This document shows, one piece after another, positions 1 through 8,235 of a stretch of 64,000 bases of DNA. This DNA is from Parachlamydiales bacterium. Its GTDB lineage: Bacteria; Chlamydiota; Chlamydiia; Chlamydiales; Rhabdochlamydiaceae. The first letter of the stretch is position 1. Every line of letters begins with the position of its first letter. The DNA is taken from contig PLXY01000011.1 in the NCBI GenBank assembly GCA_003153295.1, forward strand, positions 1-64,000, given 5' to 3'. A program made the translations under genes and the position numbers. The notes beneath the pieces were generated by a model, which was not told where the DNA came from, did not search any database, and saw nothing but the letters and a program-made list of their open reading frames with translations.

Positions 1-441
1 TTTACAACCCGAAGGCCTTCATCACTCACACAGTGTCGCTCCGTCAAGCTTGCGCTCATTGCGAAAGATCCTCGACTGCAGCCTCCCGTAGGAGTCTGGG
101 CAGTTTCTCAGTCCCAATGTTGGCGGTCAATCTCTCAATCCGCCTAGACGTCTTAGCCTTGGTGCGCCATTACCACACCAACTAGCTGATATCGCATGAA
201 CCTCTCTTTAACCGCAAAGCCGGTTTCCCGGTCCTCTACTTTGATAAACAAGGGATTCCCCTCGCCACCGCATTCGGTATTAGCGGCCGTTTCCAGCCGT
301 TATCCCCAGGTTAAAGGCAAGTTGTTCATGTATTACTAACCCATCCGCCACTAGATTACAAGTTACCCTATAATCTCGTTCGACTTGCATGCCTCATCCA
401 CACTGTCAGCATTCAATCTGAACCAAGATCAAATTCTCAAG
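1..441 (-). rRNA. rrs: 16S ribosomal RNA, 5' part (runs off the left edge)
   Basis: The reverse complement contains the universal 16S segment around E. coli positions 338-360 (ACTCCTACGGGAGGCTGCAG at about 80-100) and the chlamydial-type 5' start TTGAGAATTTGATCTTGGTT at about 440-421, followed by the GGATGAGGCATGCAAGTCGA region. Only about the first 440 nt are present. The mature 5' end is placed near 440-441 by comparison with remembered chlamydial 16S starts, so it may be off by a few bases. Confidence 0.95.
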
Positions 442-531
442 TTGAGAATTTAATTTTGTATAAAAATCTAAAAAAAATTGTTAAAAGGCATTAGAAGTGA
501 TAAATCACTCCTAACGCACAAGCTTATTATA
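442..531 (-). promoter_or_regulatory. rRNA leader with candidate promoter, boxB-like hairpin and boxA
   Basis: Read on the minus strand, a perfect TATAAT lies at 531-526. It is followed by a hairpin (TTAG-A-AGTGAT / ATCACT-C-CTAA, 491-514) and directly by TGCCTTTTAACA (490-479), which matches 10 of 12 positions of the E. coli rrn boxA. The order hairpin then boxA then 16S is that of E. coli rrn leaders. The leader's last ten bases (442-451) are the exact complement of the first ten of the 16S (431-440). No good -35 was seen at 17-bp spacing: a TCAAGA lies at 554-549. Confidence 0.55.
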
Positions 532-899
532 TGCTTGCACATCGCTTCTCTTGACTTGTCTAAACAGCATTTGTGACCTTGAAGGCCACTTATTCTCTCA
601 AAATGATTCTGAGGAAGGCTACAACTTACTAGATCTTAGGGATTTTATGCAACCCTGAAACTTTCGTCTTTGTATTTTCGCTCAATCGTCTTTTTGAGGA
701 AGCCAACACGATACTAAACGCCAGGATTTTTACGCAATGCCTTTTGATTTTAAAAAAATCTTTTTTGCTAAAAAAAGCCGTTTTCTCGAGGAGAATTGCT
801 TTTTAGCAATTTTTTATGCTTTGAAATTCAAACAATTTTTTACCAAATAAATGACTAAAAAAAGACAGATTTTTGTGGCTAAAAGATCACAGAAAGTAA

Positions 900-926
900 G
901 ATTGCACCTGTGATCCAGGTGCAATC
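900..926 (-). terminator. Strong hairpin downstream of nhaD, possible terminator
   Basis: An 11-bp perfect inverted repeat (GATTGCACCTG, 5-nt loop, CAGGTGCAATC) lies just past the nhaD stop. One arm is part of a tandem 11-bp repeat (AGGTGCAATCG at 917-927 and 928-938). On the minus strand the hairpin is followed only by a loose T-rich stretch (TTACTTTCT), so termination is inferred from position and stem strength, not from a clean U-tract. The rest of 532-899 shows no gene. A 7-bp AT-rich stem at 794-811 has no obvious partner gene. Confidence 0.4.
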
Positions 927-950
927 GAGGTGCAATCGAGATTTAAAAAA

Positions 951-2204
951 TTAAATATAAATGTAAGCGGCCATACCGATGAGGTAGCCGATAAGAACAG
1001 GGATGGAGACCTTTTTCATATACGTAACGAAATCGATCTTTTCCATCCCCATGAGCGCGACGCCTGAAGACGAACCGATAATCAAGATGCTTCCTCCCGT
1101 ACCTGCGGCATAAGCAATCATATGCCAGAGCGCATGATCGGTCGGAAATTCAGTTAAGGGATACATTCCCATTGTAGCGGCCACTAGAGGCACGTTATCG
1201 ACGACAGCAGAAAATAAACCAATCAAGGTCGCTACAGTCGCTAAGCTTTGCACTTGACCATTGAGCCAAGTCGCTAGGTCTTGGAGCAGGTGAGCTGCTT
1301 CTAAAGAACCGACGCAAAGCAGAATTCCTAAGAAAAATAAAATACCCGAGATGTCGATCTTGCTTAAAACATGCGGAACCCGCAGGTGTTTGCGCTGCTC
1401 AAAAGAATGATGAAGACCATCGGTCACCAGCCACAAAATAGAAAGGCTGATTAAAATGCCCATGAAAGGAGGAAGGCCGGTGAGAGCTTTGAAGATCGGC
1501 ACACAGGCAAGACCTGCGACGCCGAGGATAAAAACGAGTCGCGCACCCGGAGCTTCGATAACTTTTTTATCATTCGGCACGGGAGCGATCCGGCCTTTCA
1601 TACGCCAGCTAAAATAGATTAAAGGTACGAGGAGGGAAAGGATGCTAGGCGTAAAGAGGGCCTTCATGACAGCTAGGGAGGTGAGCTGTCCTTCGATCCA
1701 GAGCATAGTTGTTGTGACATCTCCAATGGGCGTCCAGGCGCCTCCAGCGTTGGCTGCAACAACAACAATACAGCAGAGTAATAGCCTGTCTTTGGCATCG
1801 GGAATCAGCTTTCTTAAAAGCGAGACCATCAAAATAGTGGTCGTTAAGTTGTCCAGAATAGAGGAAAGAAAGAAAGTCACGAGAGAAATCAGCCAGAGCA
1901 TTTTCCGTTTCGATGTTGTCCGTATCGCATCTGTGACGATTTTAAATCCATGATGGGCATCGATCAGCTCGACGATGGTCATGGCGCCCAGCAAGAAAAA
2001 AATGATCTGGGCAACGCCGGATACATTTTCATTCAAATGAACCAAATGATCATGCAGCGAGAGAGGACTCCCCACAAAATAAACAGCCCAGCAGGCTACA
2101 GCCATTAAAATCGCGACAGCTGATTTGTTGATCTTAAGAACATGTTCAAAAATGATCCCGAGGTAACCTAAGCTGAAAATAACGATCAAAAGTATATAAC
2201 TCAT
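951..2204 (-). CDS. nhaD: NhaD-type Na+/H+ antiporter
   Basis: A 417-residue polytopic membrane protein of the ion-transporter superfamily that includes NhaD and ArsB. It would exchange sodium for protons across the inner membrane. About a dozen hydrophobic segments are visible, beginning at the N terminus. The motifs LSSILDNLTTTILMV (about residues 113-127) and FSAVVDNVPLVAATMG (about 330-345) are the paired polar hairpin motifs typical of NhaD, with conserved Asp-Asn. The gene starts directly after the kdsD stop codon (no gap), so the two are probably co-transcribed. Substrate preference (Na+ or Li+) cannot be read from sequence. Confidence 0.88.
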   Translation of the reverse strand: MSYILLIVIFSLGYLGIIFEHVLKINKSAVAILMAVACWAVYFVGSPLSLHDHLVHLNENVSGVAQIIFFLLGAMTIVELIDAHHGFKIVTDAIRTTSKRKMLWLISLVTFFLSSILDNLTTTILMVSLLRKLIPDAKDRLLLCCIVVVAANAGGAWTPIGDVTTTMLWIEGQLTSLAVMKALFTPSILSLLVPLIYFSWRMKGRIAPVPNDKKVIEAPGARLVFILGVAGLACVPIFKALTGLPPFMGILISLSILWLVTDGLHHSFEQRKHLRVPHVLSKIDISGILFFLGILLCVGSLEAAHLLQDLATWLNGQVQSLATVATLIGLFSAVVDNVPLVAATMGMYPLTEFPTDHALWHMIAYAAGTGGSILIIGSSSGVALMGMEKIDFVTYMKKVSIPVLIGYLIGMAAYIYI

Positions 2205-3164
2205 TTAAGCAATTCCTGTGTGAATGATGTCATGCATACGAATCAGTCCAACCACCCGGATTCCATCCAAAACAGGGAGGACCATAATCCACCGCTTGGG
2301 ATCTTTTTGCATCAGTTTGAGGGCATCCCAGGCTAAAACATCGCTTTGGGTCGAAATCGGCGAGCGGATCATCAGTTCTCCGATTGTTTTTTGCATCACA
2401 TCAGACCCCAAAACCAGTAATGAACGACGAAGATCTCCGTCGGTATAAATTCCTTGGAAAGTCCCTGCTTCATCATTGATGAGGATGCATCCTAGCCGTT
2501 TAGAAGAAAATTCAGGCAGAATTTCCTGCAACGTTTGAGAAGGGAGGCAAAAGGGTAGAGATTCTCCCTGAACCATGATCTGGCCGACTTTGATGGTCGC
2601 TTTTTTGCCGATCGTTCCGGAAGGATGATTTTCACCATAGGAAGCTAGGGAAAATCCTTTTTGTTTCATGAGGGCAATAGCCAATACATCGCCAAATAAA
2701 AGTTGAACTTCTGTGGAGATCGTTGGAGCCAAATCGAAGGGGCAGAGTTCTTTTTCCACAGGCAAGGAGAGGGCTACATCCGCATGCTGAGCCAATCGGC
2801 TGTTATAATTGGAGACCAGGGAGACCATTTTGGCTCCCTTTTTGCGAATAAAGGGCACTAAACTTAAAAGTTCTTCTGTCTCACCGCTTTTACTCAGCAA
2901 AATAACACAATCGTCTGAAGAGACAATGCCAATATCGCCATGTAAAAAATTAGTAGAGGGCAAATAAAGAGCTTTAGTCCCTGTAGAAACCAGCGTCATG
3001 GCGATCTTCTCAGCTACCAGTCCGCTTTTTCCCACACCGGTCAATACTAAAAACCCTTTGATATTAGCACATAAATTGAAGACAGCTTCGGCTTTTTCTT
3101 TATTTAAATGGTCGAAGAAATATTGGAGATGCTTCTGCTGATCGTTAAATAATTCTCTTAACAC
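2205..3164 (-). CDS. kdsD: Arabinose-5-phosphate isomerase (KdsD/KpsF family)
   Basis: Interconverts ribulose-5-phosphate and arabinose-5-phosphate, the first committed step to Kdo for lipopolysaccharide. It has an N-terminal SIS domain (GVGKSGLVAEKIAMTLVSTG, then the SKSGETEELL phosphosugar loop and the FDLAPTISTE motif) and two C-terminal CBS domains, the usual KdsD/GutQ layout. I place the start at a GTG at 3164, preceded by GAGGA with a 6-nt gap. This gives 319 residues, close to family length. The open frame continues upstream to 3374, but that would overlap the divergent icd gene by more than 130 bp and adds residues with no family likeness. Confidence 0.9.
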   Translation of the reverse strand: MLRELFNDQQKHLQYFFDHLNKEKAEAVFNLCANIKGFLVLTGVGKSGLVAEKIAMTLVSTGTKALYLPSTNFLHGDIGIVSSDDCVILLSKSGETEELLSLVPFIRKKGAKMVSLVSNYNSRLAQHADVALSLPVEKELCPFDLAPTISTEVQLLFGDVLAIALMKQKGFSLASYGENHPSGTIGKKATIKVGQIMVQGESLPFCLPSQTLQEILPEFSSKRLGCILINDEAGTFQGIYTDGDLRRSLLVLGSDVMQKTIGELMIRSPISTQSDVLAWDALKLMQKDPKRWIMVLPVLDGIRVVGLIRMHDIIHTGIA

Positions 3165-3242
3165 GTGTAATCCTCTATTGAGAGATGATAGGTTATTGGC
3201 TTTTTTGCTTGAAGTAGATAATGTGAAAATAAAAGGAAGAGT

Positions 3243-4676
3243 ATGCACTCGATCACAGTTGCGCGAGGAGACGGAATAGGCCCTGAAATCATGAAAGCGA
3301 CGCTTCATGTCTTGAAAGAAGCAGGGGCAAAGCTCAATATCCATGAGGTCGAAATTGGAGAAAAGGTTTACCAAAGAGGGATTCTCACAGGCATTGAACC
3401 TAAGACCTGGGAAACGATAAAAAACACCGAAGCGTTTCTTAAAGCTCCGATCACAACTCCTCAGGGAGGCGGCTTCAAAAGTTTAAATGTCACCGTACGA
3501 ACAACATTAGGACTTTACGCCAATATCCGTCCTTGTGTCTCTTATGCCCCTTTTATCGAGACCAAACATCCCAAAATGGACCTGGTGATCGTTCGAGAAA
3601 ACGAAGAAGATCTCTACGCCGGTATTGAATACCGACAAACACCCGATGTCATGGTGTCCCATAAAATTATCACGCAGCAAGGCTCAGAAAAAATTATCCG
3701 TTATGCTTTTGAATACGCAAGGCAGCATGGGCGTAAGAAAGTTACCTGCTTTACGAAAGACAATATCATGAAGTTCTCCGATGGTCTTTTTCATAAAGTC
3801 TTTGATGAAATTGCAAAACAATATCCCGATATTGAAAATGAACACTGGATTGTCGATATCGGAGCCGCCAAACTCGCGGATAAACCAGAAAACTTTGATG
3901 TCATCGTCTTGCCTAATCTCTATGGAGATATTTTATCTGATGTCGCTGCGGAAATTTCAGGCTCTGTGGGGCTGGCGCCTTCCGCCAATATTGGTAATTT
4001 AGGAGCGATGTTTGAGGCTATTCACGGATCTGCGCCTCGAAGGGCAGGTCAAAATGTCGCTAATCCTTCCGGCCTTCTGCTTGCCAGCGTGATGATGCTG
4101 GCCTATCTGGGCGAAGCAAAACTTGCAACGGAAATCCATGAAGCTTGGCTCTATACGATCGAGGAAGGAATCCACACCTACGATGTTTATAAAGAAAAAA
4201 ACAGCAAACAGTGTGTGGGAACGCAGGAATTTGCTGAAGCAGTGGTCAAAAATCTCGGCAAAAAACCGCGGCAGCTCAAATCTCCTGTCTATAAATCAAC
4301 ATCGAAAATTGTTCCTATTTTAACAGAAAATAAAGTCACTATAGACCGCAAACTCGTGGGTGTTGACCTATTCGTCTATTCCAAAGAAAAAGCCGAAACG
4401 GTTCAGAAAAAAATATCTGAAATCAATCCTGCCCCTTTTAAGCTCCAGATGATCACGAATCGGGGCGTACGGATATGGCCTGAAGGCCATTCTGAAACCT
4501 TTTGCATAGAACAATGGCGCTGCCGGTTTATTGCAAAAGATGAAAGGCATCCGATTAAACCTCAGGATATCGTGGGGCTTCTCGATCATTTCATTAAAGG
4601 CGGTTATGATGTTTTTCAAACCGAGAATCTCTATACTTTTGATGGAGTCGCCGGCTACACTTCAGCAGATGGTTAG
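3243..4676 (+). CDS. icd: Isocitrate dehydrogenase, Thermus/Rickettsia-like long form
   Basis: Oxidatively decarboxylates isocitrate to 2-oxoglutarate in the TCA cycle. The 477-residue protein has the isocitrate/isopropylmalate dehydrogenase core: GDGIGPEI near residue 10, the substrate loop TTLGLYANIRPC, ENEEDLYAGIEYR, and the NLYGDILSDVAAEISGSVGL metal-binding block. After about residue 345 there is an extra C-terminal domain of roughly 130 residues, as in Thermus and rickettsial enzymes of 480-500 residues. Cofactor (NAD or NADP) is not assigned. It is divergent from kdsD, with about 78 bp between start codons. Confidence 0.9.
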   Translation: MHSITVARGDGIGPEIMKATLHVLKEAGAKLNIHEVEIGEKVYQRGILTGIEPKTWETIKNTEAFLKAPITTPQGGGFKSLNVTVRTTLGLYANIRPCVSYAPFIETKHPKMDLVIVRENEEDLYAGIEYRQTPDVMVSHKIITQQGSEKIIRYAFEYARQHGRKKVTCFTKDNIMKFSDGLFHKVFDEIAKQYPDIENEHWIVDIGAAKLADKPENFDVIVLPNLYGDILSDVAAEISGSVGLAPSANIGNLGAMFEAIHGSAPRRAGQNVANPSGLLLASVMMLAYLGEAKLATEIHEAWLYTIEEGIHTYDVYKEKNSKQCVGTQEFAEAVVKNLGKKPRQLKSPVYKSTSKIVPILTENKVTIDRKLVGVDLFVYSKEKAETVQKKISEINPAPFKLQMITNRGVRIWPEGHSETFCIEQWRCRFIAKDERHPIKPQDIVGLLDHFIKGGYDVFQTENLYTFDGVAGYTSADG

Positions 4677-4757
4677 ACACCTGTTTACTTTAAAAGCATA
4701 AGCATCGCAAAATCATCTTCGTAAATTTTTTGTAGTTTTGCTTAAGGAAGATTGATT

Positions 4758-6116
4758 ATGGCCATTGATGCTAATGCTGCTTTTCAGTCCCTGCACTTAC
4801 GTGTGATGATGGGATCATCGCTTTGGCTCCAAGATCAGCAAAATACTATCGGAGTGGTCGGCAAAACTGAGACAAAAAAATCCCTAAAAGGCTTTGAATT
4901 TATCAAGCATGCGTTAGGGTATGGTCCTTTTGGATATCATTGCATTCAACGTACGATTGAAAAAGCAGCGCAAGCATGCATCCAAGAAAATACGGCTGTT
5001 ATCATGGAGCATTTGAAAGCGCTTCAAACTGAACCGCAGCCAGATAAATTCCAGCAAGATCTAGATGTCGCTTTTATCACGATCGACCAGATCGATAAAA
5101 ACCAAAGCAAGAAAGATGAGATGCTGAAAAAAGTAAGATCGGTGTTTTTTCAGCATGCAACAATTTTGGGCAAATGTTGTTTACTGGCAACAACGGCTCT
5201 GGAAAAAATCCGAAAGATTTTTCTTGTCTTTCGAAGAAATACCTCCACAAAGTCTTTTTGGATTGTTGATCGATTCAAACATATCTTAGGTTTTGGACCT
5301 TTGGGATACCATACCCTTAACAGGGCCATGGAAGAGACAGCAAAAAAATGTCGCCTAGAGCTTTGCAAGCACTCTATTGAGCTTATTAAGAAAACCCAGA
5401 CTGATGAGCCGTTGTCTGTAGAAGAGATCGGACAGGTCATGAATGTGTTAGATCGTCGTGAACAAATTGATCATGTTTATTCTGATATACAGCAGAGATT
5501 TCGCACTAAGTTTTTCAGCGAGGCAACTGTTTTAAGTATCGGGATTCTGCAAACGACTTCTGTGCTGGAATATTTGAGAAAGTTATTTCGGAAAGAGCCC
5601 TTTTCTTTACCCCCTGTTTCTTTGTTTACGGTTTATGAATCACTCTTCAAACCCTACGCTTCCTCCAGTTTATTATGGCAGGCAAATAAAGGAACTGACG
5701 TGCTACAGCTTTATTTTGCCATGTCAGGCTATAGCCAGCAGATAGAATTATATAAAAACAAAAAATTTGTAGGGCATGTTCTATTTAGCCAGGATACCTT
5801 ACTACAAAATGAGAGCGAAATTCATCTTTTAAAAATTCATTCGTTATCTGCGCTTGATCCAGATGCTAATCATTTGTTTTTCTGCTTTTTACAGCATCTA
5901 AAGATACCTGATAAACGATATGAAAATGGAATAGCTCCACTTGCCATTCCTACTGAAGTAGTTAGTTATACGGAGACGCAAACGATAAAAGAGACCATGA
6001 TAAAACTTAAGAAGTTTGAGTCTATCGTGCAGAAAGTTAAAAATGGGTCGCCGTTTCCTCATCTACTGGAGATGACAAATATCATCAAGGCAGCGGAAGC
6101 TTTGGATCTAGTCTGA
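4758..6116 (+). CDS. Hypothetical protein with internal duplication
   Basis: No family recognised. The 452-residue protein contains two related units: a segment with FIKHALGYGPFGYH about residue 50 and one with FKHILGFGPLGYH about residue 174, each followed by a similar helix (IEKAAQACIQEN / MEETAKKCRLEL) and a later ATxLxxxxLxxTxxLExxRKxF motif. The repeat length is about 124 residues. The C-terminal 170 residues are unrelated. The start is the ATG at 4758 behind TAAGGAAG with a 7-nt gap, rather than the in-frame TTG two codons earlier. The end overlaps the convergent aldolase gene by 9 bp. Confidence 0.75.
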   Translation: MAIDANAAFQSLHLRVMMGSSLWLQDQQNTIGVVGKTETKKSLKGFEFIKHALGYGPFGYHCIQRTIEKAAQACIQENTAVIMEHLKALQTEPQPDKFQQDLDVAFITIDQIDKNQSKKDEMLKKVRSVFFQHATILGKCCLLATTALEKIRKIFLVFRRNTSTKSFWIVDRFKHILGFGPLGYHTLNRAMEETAKKCRLELCKHSIELIKKTQTDEPLSVEEIGQVMNVLDRREQIDHVYSDIQQRFRTKFFSEATVLSIGILQTTSVLEYLRKLFRKEPFSLPPVSLFTVYESLFKPYASSSLLWQANKGTDVLQLYFAMSGYSQQIELYKNKKFVGHVLFSQDTLLQNESEIHLLKIHSLSALDPDANHLFFCFLQHLKIPDKRYENGIAPLAIPTEVVSYTETQTIKETMIKLKKFESIVQKVKNGSPFPHLLEMTNIIKAAEALDLV

Positions 6117-6980
6117 TCCTAAACTCTGGAACTGCTGACTAAAGCTGAGACTTTCTTCAGAGCTTAAAGGGACTAAAGGAGGTCGCAGCGCATGCCAGGA
6201 CGATCCTTTCTTTTGCTCTAAGACGGTTTTACAAGCAGCGACAAAAGGATAATTTTTTAAAATAGCCGATAAGGCTTCGATTTCGGACTGTCTCTCATTT
6301 CCTTGATACAGAGAGCAGATCAGCTTCGGACAGAAGCTAGCGATGCCGGAAATTCCTCCATTAGCACCTAAACTGACGGCAGCTGCAATCAACTTTTCAC
6401 TGCCAACTAACAGTTGGAAATCGGGAAATTGTTTTAAAATAGATTGGATCAATTCGAAATTCCCTTCGCTTTCCTTCATCCCAATCACCGTTGTAGGAAA
6501 TTCTTCTCGCAAAGCGCGGATTACTTCTAAGCTGATAGGAACCCCACTGAATTGCGGAATGTGATAGAGGAAAATCTTTAAATCTGGATTATTAACTCTT
6601 TGAATCACTTCACGATAGAAGGCGATGATTCCAGCATCGGAGACATTTTTAAAAAAATAAGGCGGCATCATGAGGACAGCTGCACATTTATACGAGAGAG
6701 CGGCTTGTGTCAATTTGACGGTATCTTCAATCGAAGAACTTCCGACGCTGACGATGATCGTCTTAGGATCGACTCCACGATCGATCAACGCACCTATCCC
6801 CGCTTGTTTCTCAGCGAGGCTGAAGGAAGATCCCTCGCCTGTGGTGCCATAGAGCACGACGCCTTTACATCCCTGTTCTAGGAGGTCTTTGCAATGGCTA
6901 GCATGAGCGTCATAGTCGCAGGTCAGGTCGGCATGCAGAGGAGTTAAAGTGGCTGCGTAAATGCCGGTGAACTTTTCCAT
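6108..6980 (-). CDS. DapA/N-acetylneuraminate lyase family class I aldolase
   Basis: A Schiff-base aldolase of the dihydrodipicolinate synthase/NAL superfamily. Visible are YGTTGEG, the catalytic-Tyr block YHIPQFSG and the Schiff-base lysine in IGMKESEG. True DapA has YNVPSRTG, where the Arg binds the substrate carboxylate. Here that position is Phe and the block resembles NAL-type YNIPxLSG, so the dapA name is not safe. I choose ATG 6980 (291 residues, AAGG 8 nt upstream). A longer start at 7043 overlaps the E2 stop and would add a hydrophobic, signal-like 21-residue leader; its AAGGAG lies 13 nt away. It follows the E2 gene on the same strand. Confidence 0.8.
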   Translation of the reverse strand: MEKFTGIYAATLTPLHADLTCDYDAHASHCKDLLEQGCKGVVLYGTTGEGSSFSLAEKQAGIGALIDRGVDPKTIIVSVGSSSIEDTVKLTQAALSYKCAAVLMMPPYFFKNVSDAGIIAFYREVIQRVNNPDLKIFLYHIPQFSGVPISLEVIRALREEFPTTVIGMKESEGNFELIQSILKQFPDFQLLVGSEKLIAAAVSLGANGGISGIASFCPKLICSLYQGNERQSEIEALSAILKNYPFVAACKTVLEQKKGSSWHALRPPLVPLSSEESLSFSQQFQSLGSD

Positions 6981-7029
6981 AGTAATGGCCTTGAGGGTTG
7001 AAAGTAATCCGATAAGAAGTAGAGCTAAT

Positions 7030-8235
7030 TTATAATGTCGCATCTTTTTCTAAATGCTCCTTAAGAGAGTTTAAAAACCCACATCCGTACATTCCGTCGA
7101 TCACTCGATGATCAAAGGTTAAAGAGACATGCATCATAGAACGAATCCCCACTGAGTCGTCATCTAACGCAACGACTTTTTTCTGAATCGCTCCGAGTCC
7201 CAGGATGGCCACTTCCGGATAACGGATGATGGGAATTCCCAGCATGACCCCGGAGATACCGAAGTTCGTTAAAGTGATTGTTCCATCTTGGACATCGGCC
7301 GGATTCAATTTACCTGTGCGAGCTCGAGATGAAACATCGCCGATGGCTTTAGCCAGCTCAGCCATGCTGAGAGCTTGGCAATTTTTGACGACAGGAACCA
7401 TGATTCCCTGGTCGACGCTGACAGCAATGCCTAAATTCACAAACCGTTTCACTACAATCGTATCGTCTTCTAAAGATGAGTTCAGGAAGGGATATTCTTT
7501 GAGCGCTTTGCTGATCGCACGGGCAACAAAGCTCGTGATGGTGAGCTTGGATCCATGCTGAGCTAGAAAACCTTCTTTTTCTCTTTGGATCAACTTTATG
7601 ACGGAAGTGACATCGACTTCTGTGATGAGGGTCGCATGAGGAGCTTCATAGAAGGAGCGGACCATATTTTCAGCAATCGCTTTGCGCATGCCTGTCATCT
7701 TCACTCTTTCGATGTCTGTGGAAAGAGCTGTGCTCCCTTTACTCATCGGACAAGGCTGATTCTTTGCGGGAGCCCGTTTTTCAATATAAATCTCCAGATC
7801 TCGTTTGCTCAGTCTTCCGCCTGCACCTGAAGTAGGAATTTTCTCTAACTCGTCCAAGCTGACGTGATTTTCTCTAGCCAAACGGAGAAGTGCAGGAGAA
7901 AAGAAGCCTTGCATTTCAGAACTTGTAGAAGCCTCTCGTTTTACCTCAACAGTGATACGCGAGCCCTCTCCAACTGAACCTCGATTCATTTGGAGCATTT
8001 GGATGACGGCTAGAGGCTCGCCTACCTGAAGCTCTTGGTCAGGACTCGCTAGGATTTTAGAGAGCACGCCCGAGACAGGCGAAGGGATCTCGCTGTTCAC
8101 TTTATCCGTTGAAACTTCCAATAAAGGCTCATCAAGGTTGATCTGATCGCCTTCTTTTTTAAACCATTGCACGATGGTGGCGCTGACAATGCTCTCGCCG
8201 AGCTTAGGAAGGGTAACTTGGTATTCTTCTGTCAT
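7030..8235 (-). CDS. 2-oxoacid dehydrogenase E2 (dihydrolipoamide acyltransferase)
   Basis: Transfers the acyl group from lipoate to CoA in a pyruvate, oxoglutarate or branched-chain dehydrogenase complex. There is one lipoyl domain with the modified lysine in EVSTDKVNSEI (about residue 43), a peripheral subunit-binding domain (SPALLRLARENHVSLDELEKI, about 118-140) and a catalytic core ending in TFDHRVIDGMYG, the HxxxDG active site. The start at ATG 8235 forms an ATGA overlap with lpxK and begins MTEEYQVTLPKLGES, normal for E2. The frame runs open further upstream but that part is inside lpxK. No E1 or E3 gene is nearby, so the complex cannot be named. Confidence 0.88.
   Translation of the reverse strand: MTEEYQVTLPKLGESIVSATIVQWFKKEGDQINLDEPLLEVSTDKVNSEIPSPVSGVLSKILASPDQELQVGEPLAVIQMLQMNRGSVGEGSRITVEVKREASTSSEMQGFFSPALLRLARENHVSLDELEKIPTSGAGGRLSKRDLEIYIEKRAPAKNQPCPMSKGSTALSTDIERVKMTGMRKAIAENMVRSFYEAPHATLITEVDVTSVIKLIQREKEGFLAQHGSKLTITSFVARAISKALKEYPFLNSSLEDDTIVVKRFVNLGIAVSVDQGIMVPVVKNCQALSMAELAKAIGDVSSRARTGKLNPADVQDGTITLTNFGISGVMLGIPIIRYPEVAILGLGAIQKKVVALDDDSVGIRSMMHVSLTFDHRVIDGMYGCGFLNSLKEHLEKDATL

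Noticed and set aside
794-815. AATTGCT/AGCAATT stem followed by TTTT
   Set aside because: Plus-strand terminator shape, but no plus-strand gene precedes it and the stem is AT-rich; likely chance in an AT-rich gap.
1642-1953. 103-codon plus-strand frame inside nhaD
   Set aside because: Antisense to a clearly coding membrane protein; low-complexity composition and no family likeness.
3165-3374. Longer KdsD N terminus reading back to 3374
   Set aside because: Would overlap the divergent icd gene by more than 130 bp; a GTG with a good GAGGA site at 3164 gives the normal family length.
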